DNA of 24,976 bases from contig JBBRXC010000009.1 in the NCBI GenBank assembly GCA_038248745.1, forward strand, positions 1 to 24,976, read 5' to 3'. The notes under the pieces are model-generated. The model did no database searches and was not told where the DNA came from. It was given only the letters and a program-made list of their open reading frames with translations. Positions 14,131 to 21,642 of the stretch are shown one piece after another. The translations under genes were made by a program, and so were the position numbers. Position 1 is the stretch's first letter. Each line of letters opens with the position of its first letter. The DNA is from JAENWH01 sp038248745. GTDB lineage: Bacteria; Bacillota; Clostridia; Peptostreptococcales; Anaerovoracaceae.

Positions 14131-15468
14131 ATGAAAAATATAATCTACATATTAATAGTAACGCTTGTCATTTCATGTGTGCCAAACCAGTATGTTTACG
14201 CAGAAACTGGGACGCCGCAAATTACAGCACAAGCAGGAGTCGTTATCGACGCAGACACTGGCCTGGTATTGTTTGACAAGAACAAAGATCAACAATTGGA
14301 ACCTGCCAGTACAACAAAGGTGATGACAGCACTTTTGGCACTAGAAAATTTAGACATGAAGCAGGCCGTAACCATTGATGAAGAAACTTCCTTTACAGAA
14401 GGTAGCCGGATCTATCTTCTTGAAGGAGAAAAGGTTACGGTAGAAGATATTATGTACGCATTGCTTTTAGAATCTGCAAATGATGCAGCCGTAGCAATCG
14501 CTAAAGAAGTATCGGGATCAGTAGATGAATTCGCGAAGCTGATGAACAAGAGGGCAAAGGAAATAGGAGCCAAAAATACGAATTTTGTGAATCCTCATGG
14601 GCTCCATGCAGAGGGACACGTTTCCACCGCTTATGATATGGCATTGATTGCACAAGAAGCGATGAAAAATAAAGATTTCAGAGCATTTATACTGACTTAT
14701 AGGTATGTCATCGAGGAAACGAATAAACAGCCAACCAGATTTTTATATAATACCAACAGGCTTATTTATGACGAAAAGACGAAAGTTGATGCAAACGGTG
14801 TTTTAAGACCAGCCAAGTATGACGGGGCTACTGGCATTAAAACTGGATATACACCTGAAGCAGGGGGATGCCTTATTTCAGGCGCGGAAAGAGATGGCAA
14901 TGAGTTTATTGCTGTAATTCTAAAATCAACGGATCTAGGGAGATTTGGAGATGGCATTGCTTTGTTGGATTTTGCGTTTGCCAAATACAAATCGGTTATG
15001 GCGATAAAAGTCGGAACGGATATGGGAACCATTAAGGTAAAAAATGGCGAGAAAAACAAGGTTGCATTGGTGGTTGAGAGAAACGGAGGCGTAACTTTGC
15101 CAAAAGAAGCCTCTGAAGATATTGTAAACAAAAAAACGGTAATCCCTAAAAGTGTAAAGGCGCCCATTAAAAAAGGACAGCAAATAGGGGTTGTAGAAAT
15201 TTATGAAGGAGATGTTCTCAGAGACAAGGTGCCAATTGTAGCAACGGAAGCCATTGAAAAAGGCACGTTTTTATCTTTTTTTGGCATAGAAGACAAAATA
15301 GCTTTTAAAATTATATTTGCTCTTAAAATAATTGGTGGGATTCTTGGGATGCTAATTTTACTGATAGTGGTATATATTTTGTACAAGAAAAATCAAATAA
15401 AAAGGAAACGGGCAAAAAGAAGGAAGCAAATAAATAAAATGGCAAAGGAAAGACATGTTCGATATTAA
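14131..15468 (+). CDS. D-alanyl-D-alanine carboxypeptidase (DacF/DacA-type penicillin-binding protein)
   Basis: A serine DD-carboxypeptidase that trims the terminal D-Ala of peptidoglycan stem peptides at the outer membrane face. The 445-residue protein has an N-terminal signal peptide (about 1-24, cleavage near VYA-ET), the transpeptidase motifs SxxK (Ser60-Lys63 in PASTTK), SxN (Ser115-Asn117 in LESAND) and KTG (237-239). A PBP5 C-terminal beta domain (about 285-375) follows. It then has a true membrane helix (about 393-418) and a lysine/arginine-rich cytoplasmic tail, rather than the amphipathic anchor of E. coli PBP5. The start follows AAGGG by five bases. The 3' end overlaps uvrC by 14 nt. 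Exact orthology among Dac proteins is not settled. Confidence 0.93.
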   Translation: MKNIIYILIVTLVISCVPNQYVYAETGTPQITAQAGVVIDADTGLVLFDKNKDQQLEPASTTKVMTALLALENLDMKQAVTIDEETSFTEGSRIYLLEGEKVTVEDIMYALLLESANDAAVAIAKEVSGSVDEFAKLMNKRAKEIGAKNTNFVNPHGLHAEGHVSTAYDMALIAQEAMKNKDFRAFILTYRYVIEETNKQPTRFLYNTNRLIYDEKTKVDANGVLRPAKYDGATGIKTGYTPEAGGCLISGAERDGNEFIAVILKSTDLGRFGDGIALLDFAFAKYKSVMAIKVGTDMGTIKVKNGEKNKVALVVERNGGVTLPKEASEDIVNKKTVIPKSVKAPIKKGQQIGVVEIYEGDVLRDKVPIVATEAIEKGTFLSFFGIEDKIAFKIIFALKIIGGILGMLILLIVVYILYKKNQIKRKRAKRRKQINKMAKERHVRY

Positions 15469-17398
15469 AGAAAACCTGAAAGAGCTCCCGGATAAACCGG
15501 GAGTTTATATGCACAAAGATAAGCTGGGGCAAGTTATTTATGTGGGGAAAGCATCTTCATTAAAAAATAGAGTGCGCCAGTATTTTCAATCTTCTAGAAA
15601 TATGGATGCCAAAGTCAGAGCGATGGTTTCTCATATTGAGGAATTTGAATATATTACAACGGCAACAGAAATGGAAGCATTGATACTGGAATGCACCTTG
15701 ATAAAAAAATATATGCCTAAGTATAATGTATTGCTGCGGGATGATAAAACCTATCCCTACATAAAAATAACTATGTCTGAAGAATTCCCTAGACTTATAA
15801 AAACAAGAAAAATAGAAAAGGATGGGGCCAAGTATTTTGGACCTTATACGGATGTTTCTTCTGTAAATCAAATTATTGAGCTACTGAACAGCATTCTAAA
15901 ATTGAAGAGGTGTTCAAATAAAATTTTCCCGGAAGGATTTAAGCCTTGTCTCAATTTTCATATAAATCAATGCAAAGGCGTCTGCATCTGGAACATCAAC
16001 AGGGAAGAATACCGGAAAAGCATAAATGAAGCGATTAATTTTTTAAACGGAAAAAGCAAACCGCTGACAGATTATTTGAAAATGAAGATGGAAGAAGAGG
16101 CTGACAAACTTAATTACGAGGGTGCGGCAGAATACAGGGATTATATCAACGCGATCATCAGTTTGAACCAGAAACAGAATGTAGTGATTCTCGGGGCAAA
16201 GGATATGGATGTGATCACTATTTTAAAGGGAGAAAAGGAGTACTACGCCGTACTGTTTTTTGTGAGAGAAGGCAAGCTATCCGGCAGAGAAACTTATCAC
16301 CTGCAAACAAATCCTGAAGATGAACCTTGTGAAATGACGCGAGCATTCATTGAGCAGTATTACACAGAGGTCCCACAAATTCCAAATGAAATACTTGTTC
16401 AATATGAAATTGAAGACAAGCCGTTGGTTGAAGAATTTTTGACAACGATTTCCGGAAAAAGAATTAGGATTACCATGCCGGTGCGGGGTGAAAAAAAGGC
16501 TATGCTAGAACTTGTGAAAAAGGATGTCATAGAAATGGGTAAAAGCATTGACGCAAAGGCCTTCAACCAAAAGGAGAGAGAAATTTCAATCAAAAAAGAA
16601 ATGGAGGAGTTAATCAATGAGTATAATAGTTTTAATATCAGTGGTAGCGTTGGCAATCATCGCAGTGGTTCTGGTGACGGTGTTGAAATAATTCCGCACA
16701 ACTGCGGCGATGATAATGTTGAAAATAATAGGAATTATCGAATTGAGGCATATGACATATCAAATATCAATGGGGTCGACTCTGTGGGCGCAATGGTGGT
16801 ATTTGAGGGTGCCAAAGCTATAAAAAAAGATTATAGGCGTTTTAAAATTCGAACAGTTGAAGGACCAAATGATTACGGAAGCCTTCAGGAAGTCATATAC
16901 AGAAGATTTAATAGAGCACTGTCTGGAGACCCAGGGTTCTCAAAAATACCAGACATTCTTTTCATTGATGGAGGAATTGGGCAGGTTTCAGTAGTCCTTA
17001 AAATGTTAAAGGCCATGAATATCAACCTTCCTGTATTTGGTATGGCGAAGGATGAAAGCCATCGAACAAGAGGATTGGTTTATATAACAGATCTGGATTC
17101 CGGCGAAAGCCGCCGCGAAATTCCATTAAAAGAGAAGCCCTTGCTTTTTAAATATGTGGGGACGATACAAGAGGAAGTGCATCGGTTTGCCATTGATTAT
17201 CATAGAGGACTTCGAGGGAAAAGACTTGAAATTTCGGTTCTTGATGAAATACAGGGGATTGGGAAGATAAAAAGAAACGTTTTGCTGTCTCAGTTTGGGA
17301 GTATTGGCGCGATAAAAAATGCGAAAATAGAGGAGCTTGCAGCTGTGAAGGGAATCAGCAAGAAAGAAGCGGAAAATATAGTCAAATTTTTTCATTGA
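15455..17398 (+). CDS. uvrC: UvrABC system endonuclease subunit UvrC
   Basis: UvrC makes the 3' and 5' incisions around DNA lesions in nucleotide excision repair. The 647-residue protein has a GIY-YIG nuclease domain (GVYMHKDKLGQVIYVGKA, about 15-32), a UVR domain that contacts UvrB (about 203-238), an RNase H-like nuclease domain beginning IEAYDISN (about 430-437) with FIDGGIGQ, and C-terminal helix-hairpin-helix motifs (GIGKIKRN and VKGISKKEA). Oddity: residues 395-426 or so are a Gly/Ser/Asn-rich insert before the second nuclease domain, which makes the protein longer than the usual 600-620. The start overlaps the carboxypeptidase gene by 14 nt, with an AAAGGAAAG ribosome site inside it, so the two are coupled. 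Confidence 0.96.
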   Translation: MFDIKENLKELPDKPGVYMHKDKLGQVIYVGKASSLKNRVRQYFQSSRNMDAKVRAMVSHIEEFEYITTATEMEALILECTLIKKYMPKYNVLLRDDKTYPYIKITMSEEFPRLIKTRKIEKDGAKYFGPYTDVSSVNQIIELLNSILKLKRCSNKIFPEGFKPCLNFHINQCKGVCIWNINREEYRKSINEAINFLNGKSKPLTDYLKMKMEEEADKLNYEGAAEYRDYINAIISLNQKQNVVILGAKDMDVITILKGEKEYYAVLFFVREGKLSGRETYHLQTNPEDEPCEMTRAFIEQYYTEVPQIPNEILVQYEIEDKPLVEEFLTTISGKRIRITMPVRGEKKAMLELVKKDVIEMGKSIDAKAFNQKEREISIKKEMEELINEYNSFNISGSVGNHRSGSGDGVEIIPHNCGDDNVENNRNYRIEAYDISNINGVDSVGAMVVFEGAKAIKKDYRRFKIRTVEGPNDYGSLQEVIYRRFNRALSGDPGFSKIPDILFIDGGIGQVSVVLKMLKAMNINLPVFGMAKDESHRTRGLVYITDLDSGESRREIPLKEKPLLFKYVGTIQEEVHRFAIDYHRGLRGKRLEISVLDEIQGIGKIKRNVLLSQFGSIGAIKNAKIEELAAVKGISKKEAENIVKFFH

Positions 17399-17423
17399 TA
17401 TAGGGCAGGATAAATGGTATAGT
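17395..17423 (+). promoter_or_regulatory. Promoter for the DUF1292 gene
   Basis: -35 TTGATA (17395-17400), 17-nt spacer, -10 TATAGT (17418-17423), preceded by TG at -15/-14 (extended -10). The -35 overlaps the uvrC stop codon. Transcription would start near 17430, about 30 nt before the DUF1292 ATG, giving it independent expression. Confidence 0.75.
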
Positions 17424-17462
17424 GTAAGTTACAATAAGTAAAACAAAATGGAGGTGAATTAA

Positions 17463-17789
17463 ATGACAGAAAAAGAAGCATGCAATACTGGTAATTACGA
17501 TGACATACTAGAATGCGTATCAGAAGATGAAGTAGAAGAAGGTGAAACAGATTTCATCACTTTAGAATTCGATGATGGAGTTGAAGTGGAATGTGAAATT
17601 ATGGGTGTTTTCGATTGCGAAGGAAAAGAGTATATTGCTTTAATACCAGGAGACGGAACAGACGATGTTTACCTTTACGGCTATAAAGAAGTTGGCGAAG
17701 ACGAATTCGAATTAGTTGATATCGATGATGATAAAGAGTTCGAAAAGGTTGCCGGGGAATTTGAAAAAATTTCTGTAGATGAAGAATAA
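17463..17789 (+). CDS. DUF1292 family protein
   Basis: A 108-residue, strongly acidic, cysteine-containing soluble protein of the Firmicute DUF1292 family, whose function is unknown. The conserved core runs ITLEFDDGVEVECEIMGVF, then KEYIALIPGD, then VYLYGYKEVGEDEFELVDID, a small beta-rich fold; the ends are low-complexity Glu/Asp. The start has a near-perfect GGAGGTGA ribosome site six bases upstream. It has its own promoter (17395-17423) and terminator (17827-17866), so it is probably a single-gene unit. DUF1292 genes often accompany yrrK/yrzL-type or mltG-like loci in Firmicutes, but here the neighbours are uvrC and a small membrane protein gene, so context gives no clear role. Confidence 0.88.
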   Translation: MTEKEACNTGNYDDILECVSEDEVEEGETDFITLEFDDGVEVECEIMGVFDCEGKEYIALIPGDGTDDVYLYGYKEVGEDEFELVDIDDDKEFEKVAGEFEKISVDEE

Positions 17790-17805
17790 TAGCAAACAAT
17801 AAATA

Positions 17806-17825
17806 TCAAAAAACGTCAAAAAACA
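17806..17825 (+). repeat. 10-nt tandem repeat after the DUF1292 gene
   Basis: TCAAAAAACG (17806-17815) is followed by TCAAAAAACA (17816-17825), immediately before the terminator stem. It is read as a U-rich stretch on the minus strand, which helps form the minus-strand terminator tail. Confidence 0.6.
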
Positions 17826-17826
17826 T

Positions 17827-17866
17827 AAAAATATGACTTGCTGTCATGCAGCGAGTCATATTTTTT
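17827..17866. terminator. Bidirectional terminator between the DUF1292 gene and the small membrane protein gene
   Basis: Arms 17827-17843 and 17849-17864 around loop TCATG form a long stem (one T-G wobble) with core TATGACTTGCTG. A T-run follows on the plus strand (17861-17866), and A-rich sequence upstream gives a U-run on the minus strand. It serves convergent genes on both sides. Confidence 0.88.
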
Positions 17867-17899
17867 AGTTCTTAGATATTCTCTTAGAAAATAGTAATC

Positions 17900-18061
17900 C
17901 TAGTATTTGGAATTCCTGATAAAGGCAATCCCTAAAATAGCACAAACTATAATCCCTGTAACATAAAATGATTCCATTTCCTTTGTAAGAAGTGTAATTA
18001 AAAAATATACAGAACCCAATAAAAAAACAATGCCAACAGTCAATTTTGATTTATCTCTCAT
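17900..18061 (-). CDS. Small two-helix membrane protein of unknown function
   Basis: A 53-residue ORF that standard length cut-offs miss. The preferred ATG at 18061 lies five bases after a GGAGG ribosome site; an ATG directly before it (18064) is only two bases from the site. The protein starts with a basic MRDKSK, then a hydrophobic segment (about 8-26, TVGIVFLLGSVYFLITLL), a short polar turn TKEMES, a second hydrophobic segment (about 33-48), and ends basic RNSKY. This predicts a helical hairpin with both ends in the cytoplasm. A perfect-consensus promoter (18106-18134) and a terminator (17827-17866) frame it as a complete minus-strand unit. I do not recognise the family; it fills most of the 393-nt gap between annotated neighbours. 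Confidence 0.8.
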   Translation of the reverse strand: MRDKSKLTVGIVFLLGSVYFLITLLTKEMESFYVTGIIVCAILGIAFIRNSKY

Positions 18062-18105
18062 CATTACCTCCAACAAGTCAAACCAGTAAGTGGTTAAGTC
18101 CCTAT

Positions 18106-18134
18106 ATTATAAAAGTAATTGTAATTTTTGTCAA
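18106..18134 (-). promoter_or_regulatory. Perfect-consensus sigma-A promoter for the small membrane protein gene
   Basis: On the minus strand: -35 TTGACA (complement of 18129-18134), 17-nt spacer (18112-18128), -10 TATAAT (complement of 18106-18111). This is an exact match to consensus. Transcription would begin near 18099, giving a leader of about 38 nt. The plus-strand gene starts at 18183; no convincing plus-strand promoter was found in between. Confidence 0.88.
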
Positions 18135-18182
18135 ACTAGAGTAAAGTATTATCTGTATGTAAGATATAAATGGAGGAATAAA

Positions 18183-19589
18183 ATGAAAAAATATGATATT
18201 ATTGTTGCCGGCGCTGGAGCAAGTGGCGTTTTTTTAACCTATGAGTTAACGAGATTAAACAATAAGGCAAAGATACTTATGATAGACAGGGGTGCACCCC
18301 TTGAAAAACGTCAGTGCCCGATTAAGATGGGTTTGGTTCCCACATGCATCATGTGTGATCCATGCCATATTATGAATGGTTACGGGGGAGCAGGCACTCT
18401 TTCTGACGGTAAATATAATATTACAACCCAGTTTGGTGGAGATCTTCATGCTTACGTTGGCAGAGAAGAAGCTTTGGCCTTGATGGAATATGTAGATGAA
18501 GTTCTATGCGCAATGGGTGGCGCGGATGCCAAATTGTATTCCACGGCCAATTCGAATTTGAAAACCGTTGCATTGAGAAATAATCTTCATTTACTGGATG
18601 CAAAAGTGAGGCACCTTGGAACAGATAGGAATGTATTGATTCTTAAAAGAATTTTTGACTATATTGATGAAAGAATCGACACTGAATTCGGCGTTACCCT
18701 TGAAGCTGTAGAGAAACTTGAAGATGGTACTTTTGAGATTACCAGTAACAAAGGGGAAAAATATCAGTGCAAGGACCTGGTCCTTGCCGCAGGAAGATCT
18801 GGTTCAAAGTGGATTGGAGAAATCTGTGATAATTTTGGGATTAAACAGAAGAAAAACAGAGTAGATATCGGTGTGCGTGTTGAATTGCCTGCTGAAGTGT
18901 TTAAGCATATTACCGATGATGTATATGAAAGTAAAATTGTTTATAAGACAGATAAATACAATGACATGGTAAGAACTTTTTGCATGAACCCTTACGGTGA
19001 AGTGGTAACAGAAAACACAAATGGTATTGTAACTGTTAATGGGCATAGCTATTCTGATCCGAAACTTCATACCGAAAATACCAATTTCGCGTTACTCGTA
19101 TCCAATAAATTTACGGAGCCTTTTGAGGACAGTAATGAATATGGCGAGTCGATTGCGAGACTTTCAAATATGCTTGGAGGAGGTGTTCTTCTTCAACGAT
19201 TTGGAGATTTGGTCAAGGGAAGAAGAAGTAGCGAACGAAGAATGGAGAAGTGTTTTACAAGACCGACCTTGAAGGCGACGCCTGGCGACCTGAGCCTAGT
19301 GATTCCAAAGAGACAGCTTGATAACATTATAGAAATGATTTATGCGTTGGATAAAATAGCTCCTGGCACAGCAAATGAAGATACCCTGCTTTATGGTGTG
19401 GAAGTGAAATTCTACAATTCTAAAGTCGATGTTGACAAAAATCTGGAAACGGCAGTGAAAGGCCTTTATGCTTTAGGAGACGGATCTGGGGTTACCCATT
19501 CTCTTTCTCAAGCATCCGCTAGCGGCATCCATGTGGGCAGAATATTGGCTCGTAAATATGCCGAAACTGGAGAAGCAACGGAAAAATAA
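18183..19589 (+). CDS. FAD-dependent dehydrogenase (COG2509-like)
   Basis: A 468-residue flavoprotein of the uncharacterised NAD(P)/FAD-dependent dehydrogenase group. The ATG at 18183 has GGAGGA a few bases upstream and is followed at once by the FAD-binding motif YDIIVAGAGASGVF (4-17); an upstream in-frame ATG at 18090 has no such support. Seen: acidic DRG end of the second strand (about 38-40), a Cys cluster PTCIMCDPCHIM (about 58-69; CxxCxxC), then GYGGAGTLSDGKYN, and near the C-terminus LYALGDGSGVTHSLSQASASG, which closes the FAD site. The Cys cluster might bind a metal or be redox-active; this is inference. The reaction is unknown. xpt follows 26 nt downstream, so the pair is probably co-transcribed. 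Confidence 0.85.
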   Translation: MKKYDIIVAGAGASGVFLTYELTRLNNKAKILMIDRGAPLEKRQCPIKMGLVPTCIMCDPCHIMNGYGGAGTLSDGKYNITTQFGGDLHAYVGREEALALMEYVDEVLCAMGGADAKLYSTANSNLKTVALRNNLHLLDAKVRHLGTDRNVLILKRIFDYIDERIDTEFGVTLEAVEKLEDGTFEITSNKGEKYQCKDLVLAAGRSGSKWIGEICDNFGIKQKKNRVDIGVRVELPAEVFKHITDDVYESKIVYKTDKYNDMVRTFCMNPYGEVVTENTNGIVTVNGHSYSDPKLHTENTNFALLVSNKFTEPFEDSNEYGESIARLSNMLGGGVLLQRFGDLVKGRRSSERRMEKCFTRPTLKATPGDLSLVIPKRQLDNIIEMIYALDKIAPGTANEDTLLYGVEVKFYNSKVDVDKNLETAVKGLYALGDGSGVTHSLSQASASGIHVGRILARKYAETGEATEK

Positions 19590-19615
19590 CAACGCAATAA
19601 TTAGGAGAATAAAAC

Positions 19616-20188
19616 ATGCAGGCATTAAAAGATAAAATAATGAGTGAAGGTCAAGCAATAGGTAGTGAAATCATTAAAGTGGATGGATTTCTGAATCATA
19701 GAATAGATGTAGCCTTTATGGAAGAACTAGGGAAAGAATTTAAGATCAGGTTTCATGATGTATCCATCAATAAAGTGCTTACTGTAGAAGCAAGCGGAAT
19801 AATCGTTGCAGCAATGACTGCAAAAGAGTTTGGGAATGTTCCGGTAGTATTTGCAAAAAAAATGGCCCCTAATACGATGGTAGATGGGTTTTACGGAGCC
19901 GATGTAAAATCATTCACAAAAGGCATTGTCTCAACGATATGTGTGGCAAAGAAATACTTGGATGCGGAAGACAGGGTGCTGATTATTGATGATTTTCTAG
20001 CGCATGGCGAGGCCGCCTTAGGGCTTGCAAATCTTGTGGAACAGGCGGGGGGCAAGGTGGTTGGCATCGGGGCAGTGATAGAAAAAGAATTCCAGGGGGG
20101 CAGCCAAAAGTTAAGAGAAAAGGGCTATGTGGTGGAATCTTTGGTGGTGGTAACAAAAATCGAAAACGGCAAAATAAATTTTAAATAA
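19616..20188 (+). CDS. xpt: Xanthine phosphoribosyltransferase
   Basis: Converts xanthine (and possibly guanine) plus PRPP to the nucleotide for purine salvage. The 190-residue protein has the family's length and pattern: MQALKDKIMSEGQ at the start, FLNHRIDVAFM (25-35), the hydrophobic VEASGIIVAAMTAKEFG (57-73), and the PRPP-binding loop VLIIDDFLAHGEA (121-133). The ATG follows TAGGAG by about eight bases. xpt is often controlled by a purine riboswitch; none is seen before it, since only 26 nt separate it from the flavoprotein gene. It lies just upstream of a BMP-type nucleoside transporter, which supports a purine salvage neighbourhood. The 3' end is duplicated downstream (20171-20231). Confidence 0.94.
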   Translation: MQALKDKIMSEGQAIGSEIIKVDGFLNHRIDVAFMEELGKEFKIRFHDVSINKVLTVEASGIIVAAMTAKEFGNVPVVFAKKMAPNTMVDGFYGADVKSFTKGIVSTICVAKKYLDAEDRVLIIDDFLAHGEAALGLANLVEQAGGKVVGIGAVIEKEFQGGSQKLREKGYVVESLVVVTKIENGKINFK

Positions 20189-20231
20189 ACTTTAAATTAA
20201 CACAAAATTAATTTTAAATAAACCTTGAACC
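20171..20231 (+). repeat. 28-nt imperfect direct repeat at the xpt 3' end
   Basis: Unit A (20171-20198) contains the last xpt codons and stop. Unit B (20204-20231) follows after five bases and differs at five positions. Both share AATTTTAAATAAAC. B lies entirely outside the gene, so this is another duplication that copied the end of a coding region into the spacer. Confidence 0.75.
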
Positions 20232-20271
20232 GACGTAATTAAAAACACGTACAATAAAACATAAATGTTAG

Positions 20272-20307
20272 AACAAAGTTCGTCAATACACGAACTTTGT
20301 TTTTTTT
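20272..20307 (+). terminator. Rho-independent terminator after xpt
   Basis: Perfect 12-bp stem AACAAAGTTCGT (20272-20283) and ACGAACTTTGTT (20290-20301) with loop CAATAC, followed by a T-run to 20307. It separates the xpt transcript from the BMP transporter promoter downstream. Confidence 0.93.
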
Positions 20308-20342
20308 ATTTGTCGAAAAATTGGGTTTTGCGCTAAAAAGTG

Positions 20343-20371
20343 TTTACGGTAATGGTTTGTGGGATTATAAT
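20343..20371 (+). promoter_or_regulatory. Promoter of the BMP/ABC transporter operon
   Basis: -35 TTTACG (20343-20348), 17-nt spacer, -10 TATAAT (20366-20371). Transcription near 20378 leaves a leader of about 55 nt, too short for a purine riboswitch. The rest of the 245-nt spacer holds only the xpt repeat and terminator. Confidence 0.75.
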
Positions 20372-20433
20372 GAAATAGTTAAAAATATTAATTTATTTAC
20401 TTTTTAGAAGGAAGAACAAAGGAGAGTACAAGA

Positions 20434-21537
20434 ATGAAAAAATTATTATCGGCATTATTGATTCTTGCGATGGTATTCGGATTGGCGGCCTGTGGCGGCA
20501 CTGAACCTGAACCAACAACTGATGCCCCTGAACTGACAGTGGGATTTATTTACATTGGAACTAAAAATGATGGCGGATTTACACAGGCACATCATGAAGG
20601 AACGATGGCTATGGAAAAATATTTTGATGGCAAAGTGGATACAATTATTAAGGAAGGCGTAAGTGACGCAGATAAACAGGCGACGAAAGAAGCTGCCCTT
20701 GGTATGATTGACCAGGGCGCAACAGTAATCGTTGCATGTAGCTTTGGATTTATGGATGCGCTTGATGAACTTGCAAATGATCCTGAGTATGCGGACATTA
20801 AATTCCTTCATTTCTCAGGATTTAAAATGAATGACACGAACTTTGGAAATTATTTTGGCGCAACAGAAGAACCTAGATATTTGACAGGTATTGTTGCTGG
20901 CATGCAGACAGAATCCAATATTCTTGGTTATGTAGCTGCATTCCCTTATACAGAAGTTCAAATTGGCATCAACGCGTTTACATTGGGCGCGCAGTCTGTT
21001 AATCCTGATGTTGAAGTAAAAGTAGTTTATATCAACAGCTGGTACGATCCTGCGCAGGAAAAAGCGGCTGCTGAAGCACTGCTTGCACAGGGTGCTGACG
21101 TGATTACTCAGCATTGTGATACAACTGGACCTCAGGTTGCGGCAGCAGAAAAGGGCGTTTTTGCAATCGGATATAACATGGATAATAGTGCAGTTGTTCC
21201 AGAATCATTCCTGACAGCAGCTATATGGCATCATGAAAAATTCCTTATCCCAACCATTGAAGCAATCATGGCGGGGACATGGACACCTGAATCTTATTAC
21301 GGAACAATGGCTGATGGATATGTAGACTTGGCACCAATGACGGATCTAGTACCTGCAGAAACGCAAGCAGCTGTGAATGAAGTGAAGGCTAAGATTGAAG
21401 CGGGAGAATTCCCAATCTTTGTTGGACCGATCTATGATAATGCAGGAAACTTGGTTGTTAAAGAAGGCGAGACTTTAGACAGAGATGGAATATGGAAGAC
21501 CAATTATCTTGTAAAAGGCGTTACAGCTGTTCAGTAA
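20434..21537 (+). CDS. BMP-family substrate-binding lipoprotein (nucleoside/purine ABC transporter)
   Basis: Extracellular solute-binding lipoprotein that captures nucleosides (or related purine compounds) and delivers them to the ABC permeases. The 367-residue precursor has a lipoprotein signal peptide with lipobox LAAC (Cys20 acylated), then a Pro/Thr/Glu linker and a BMP/Med periplasmic-binding fold. Family features: VGFIYIGTKNDGGFTQAHHE (about 36-55), YFGATEEPRYLTGIVAG, GADVITQHCDTTGPQVAAAE and GYNMDNSAVVPE. The start follows AAGGAG. It is first in an operon with the ATPase and two permeases. A hairpin after the gene (21573-21610) may raise its level over the membrane components. The exact ligand is inferred from family and the neighbouring xpt. 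Confidence 0.92.
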   Translation: MKKLLSALLILAMVFGLAACGGTEPEPTTDAPELTVGFIYIGTKNDGGFTQAHHEGTMAMEKYFDGKVDTIIKEGVSDADKQATKEAALGMIDQGATVIVACSFGFMDALDELANDPEYADIKFLHFSGFKMNDTNFGNYFGATEEPRYLTGIVAGMQTESNILGYVAAFPYTEVQIGINAFTLGAQSVNPDVEVKVVYINSWYDPAQEKAAAEALLAQGADVITQHCDTTGPQVAAAEKGVFAIGYNMDNSAVVPESFLTAAIWHHEKFLIPTIEAIMAGTWTPESYYGTMADGYVDLAPMTDLVPAETQAAVNEVKAKIEAGEFPIFVGPIYDNAGNLVVKEGETLDRDGIWKTNYLVKGVTAVQ

Positions 21538-21572
21538 ATAATATTAATAATCAAATATAAAATCCAAACACA

Positions 21573-21610
21573 AACCTGTGGACATTATGATATAATAATG
21601 TCCGCAGGTT
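21573..21610 (+). promoter_or_regulatory. Intercistronic hairpin (attenuator/partial terminator) with an extended -10 in its loop
   Basis: Arms 21573-21588 and 21595-21610 form a 16-bp stem (one U-G pair), core AACCTGTGGACATTAT, followed by AATTTTCTTA. This is a plausible leaky terminator or 3' stabiliser between the lipoprotein and ATPase genes. TGATATAAT (21588-21596), an extended -10 match, lies in and beside the loop and might start a second transcript for the ATPase and permeases; no -35 is evident. Confidence 0.6.
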
Positions 21611-21642
21611 AATTTTCTTAAATAGTAATTTTGGAGGAACTT

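Noticed and set aside
15485..15503. Terminator-like hairpin CTCCCGG-ATAAA-CCGGGAG early in uvrC
   Set aside because: It encodes the conserved LPDKPGVY motif at the UvrC N-terminus and has only a TTTAT tail; most likely a by-product of codon choice.
18090..18182. N-terminal extension of the FAD-dependent dehydrogenase
   Set aside because: It crosses the GGAGGA ribosome site and the minus-strand promoter and adds non-conserved residues before the FAD motif.
20189..20433. Purine or preQ1 riboswitch upstream of the BMP transporter
   Set aside because: The region before the promoter is only a repeat and a terminator, and the leader after it is about 55 nt with no recognisable aptamer core.
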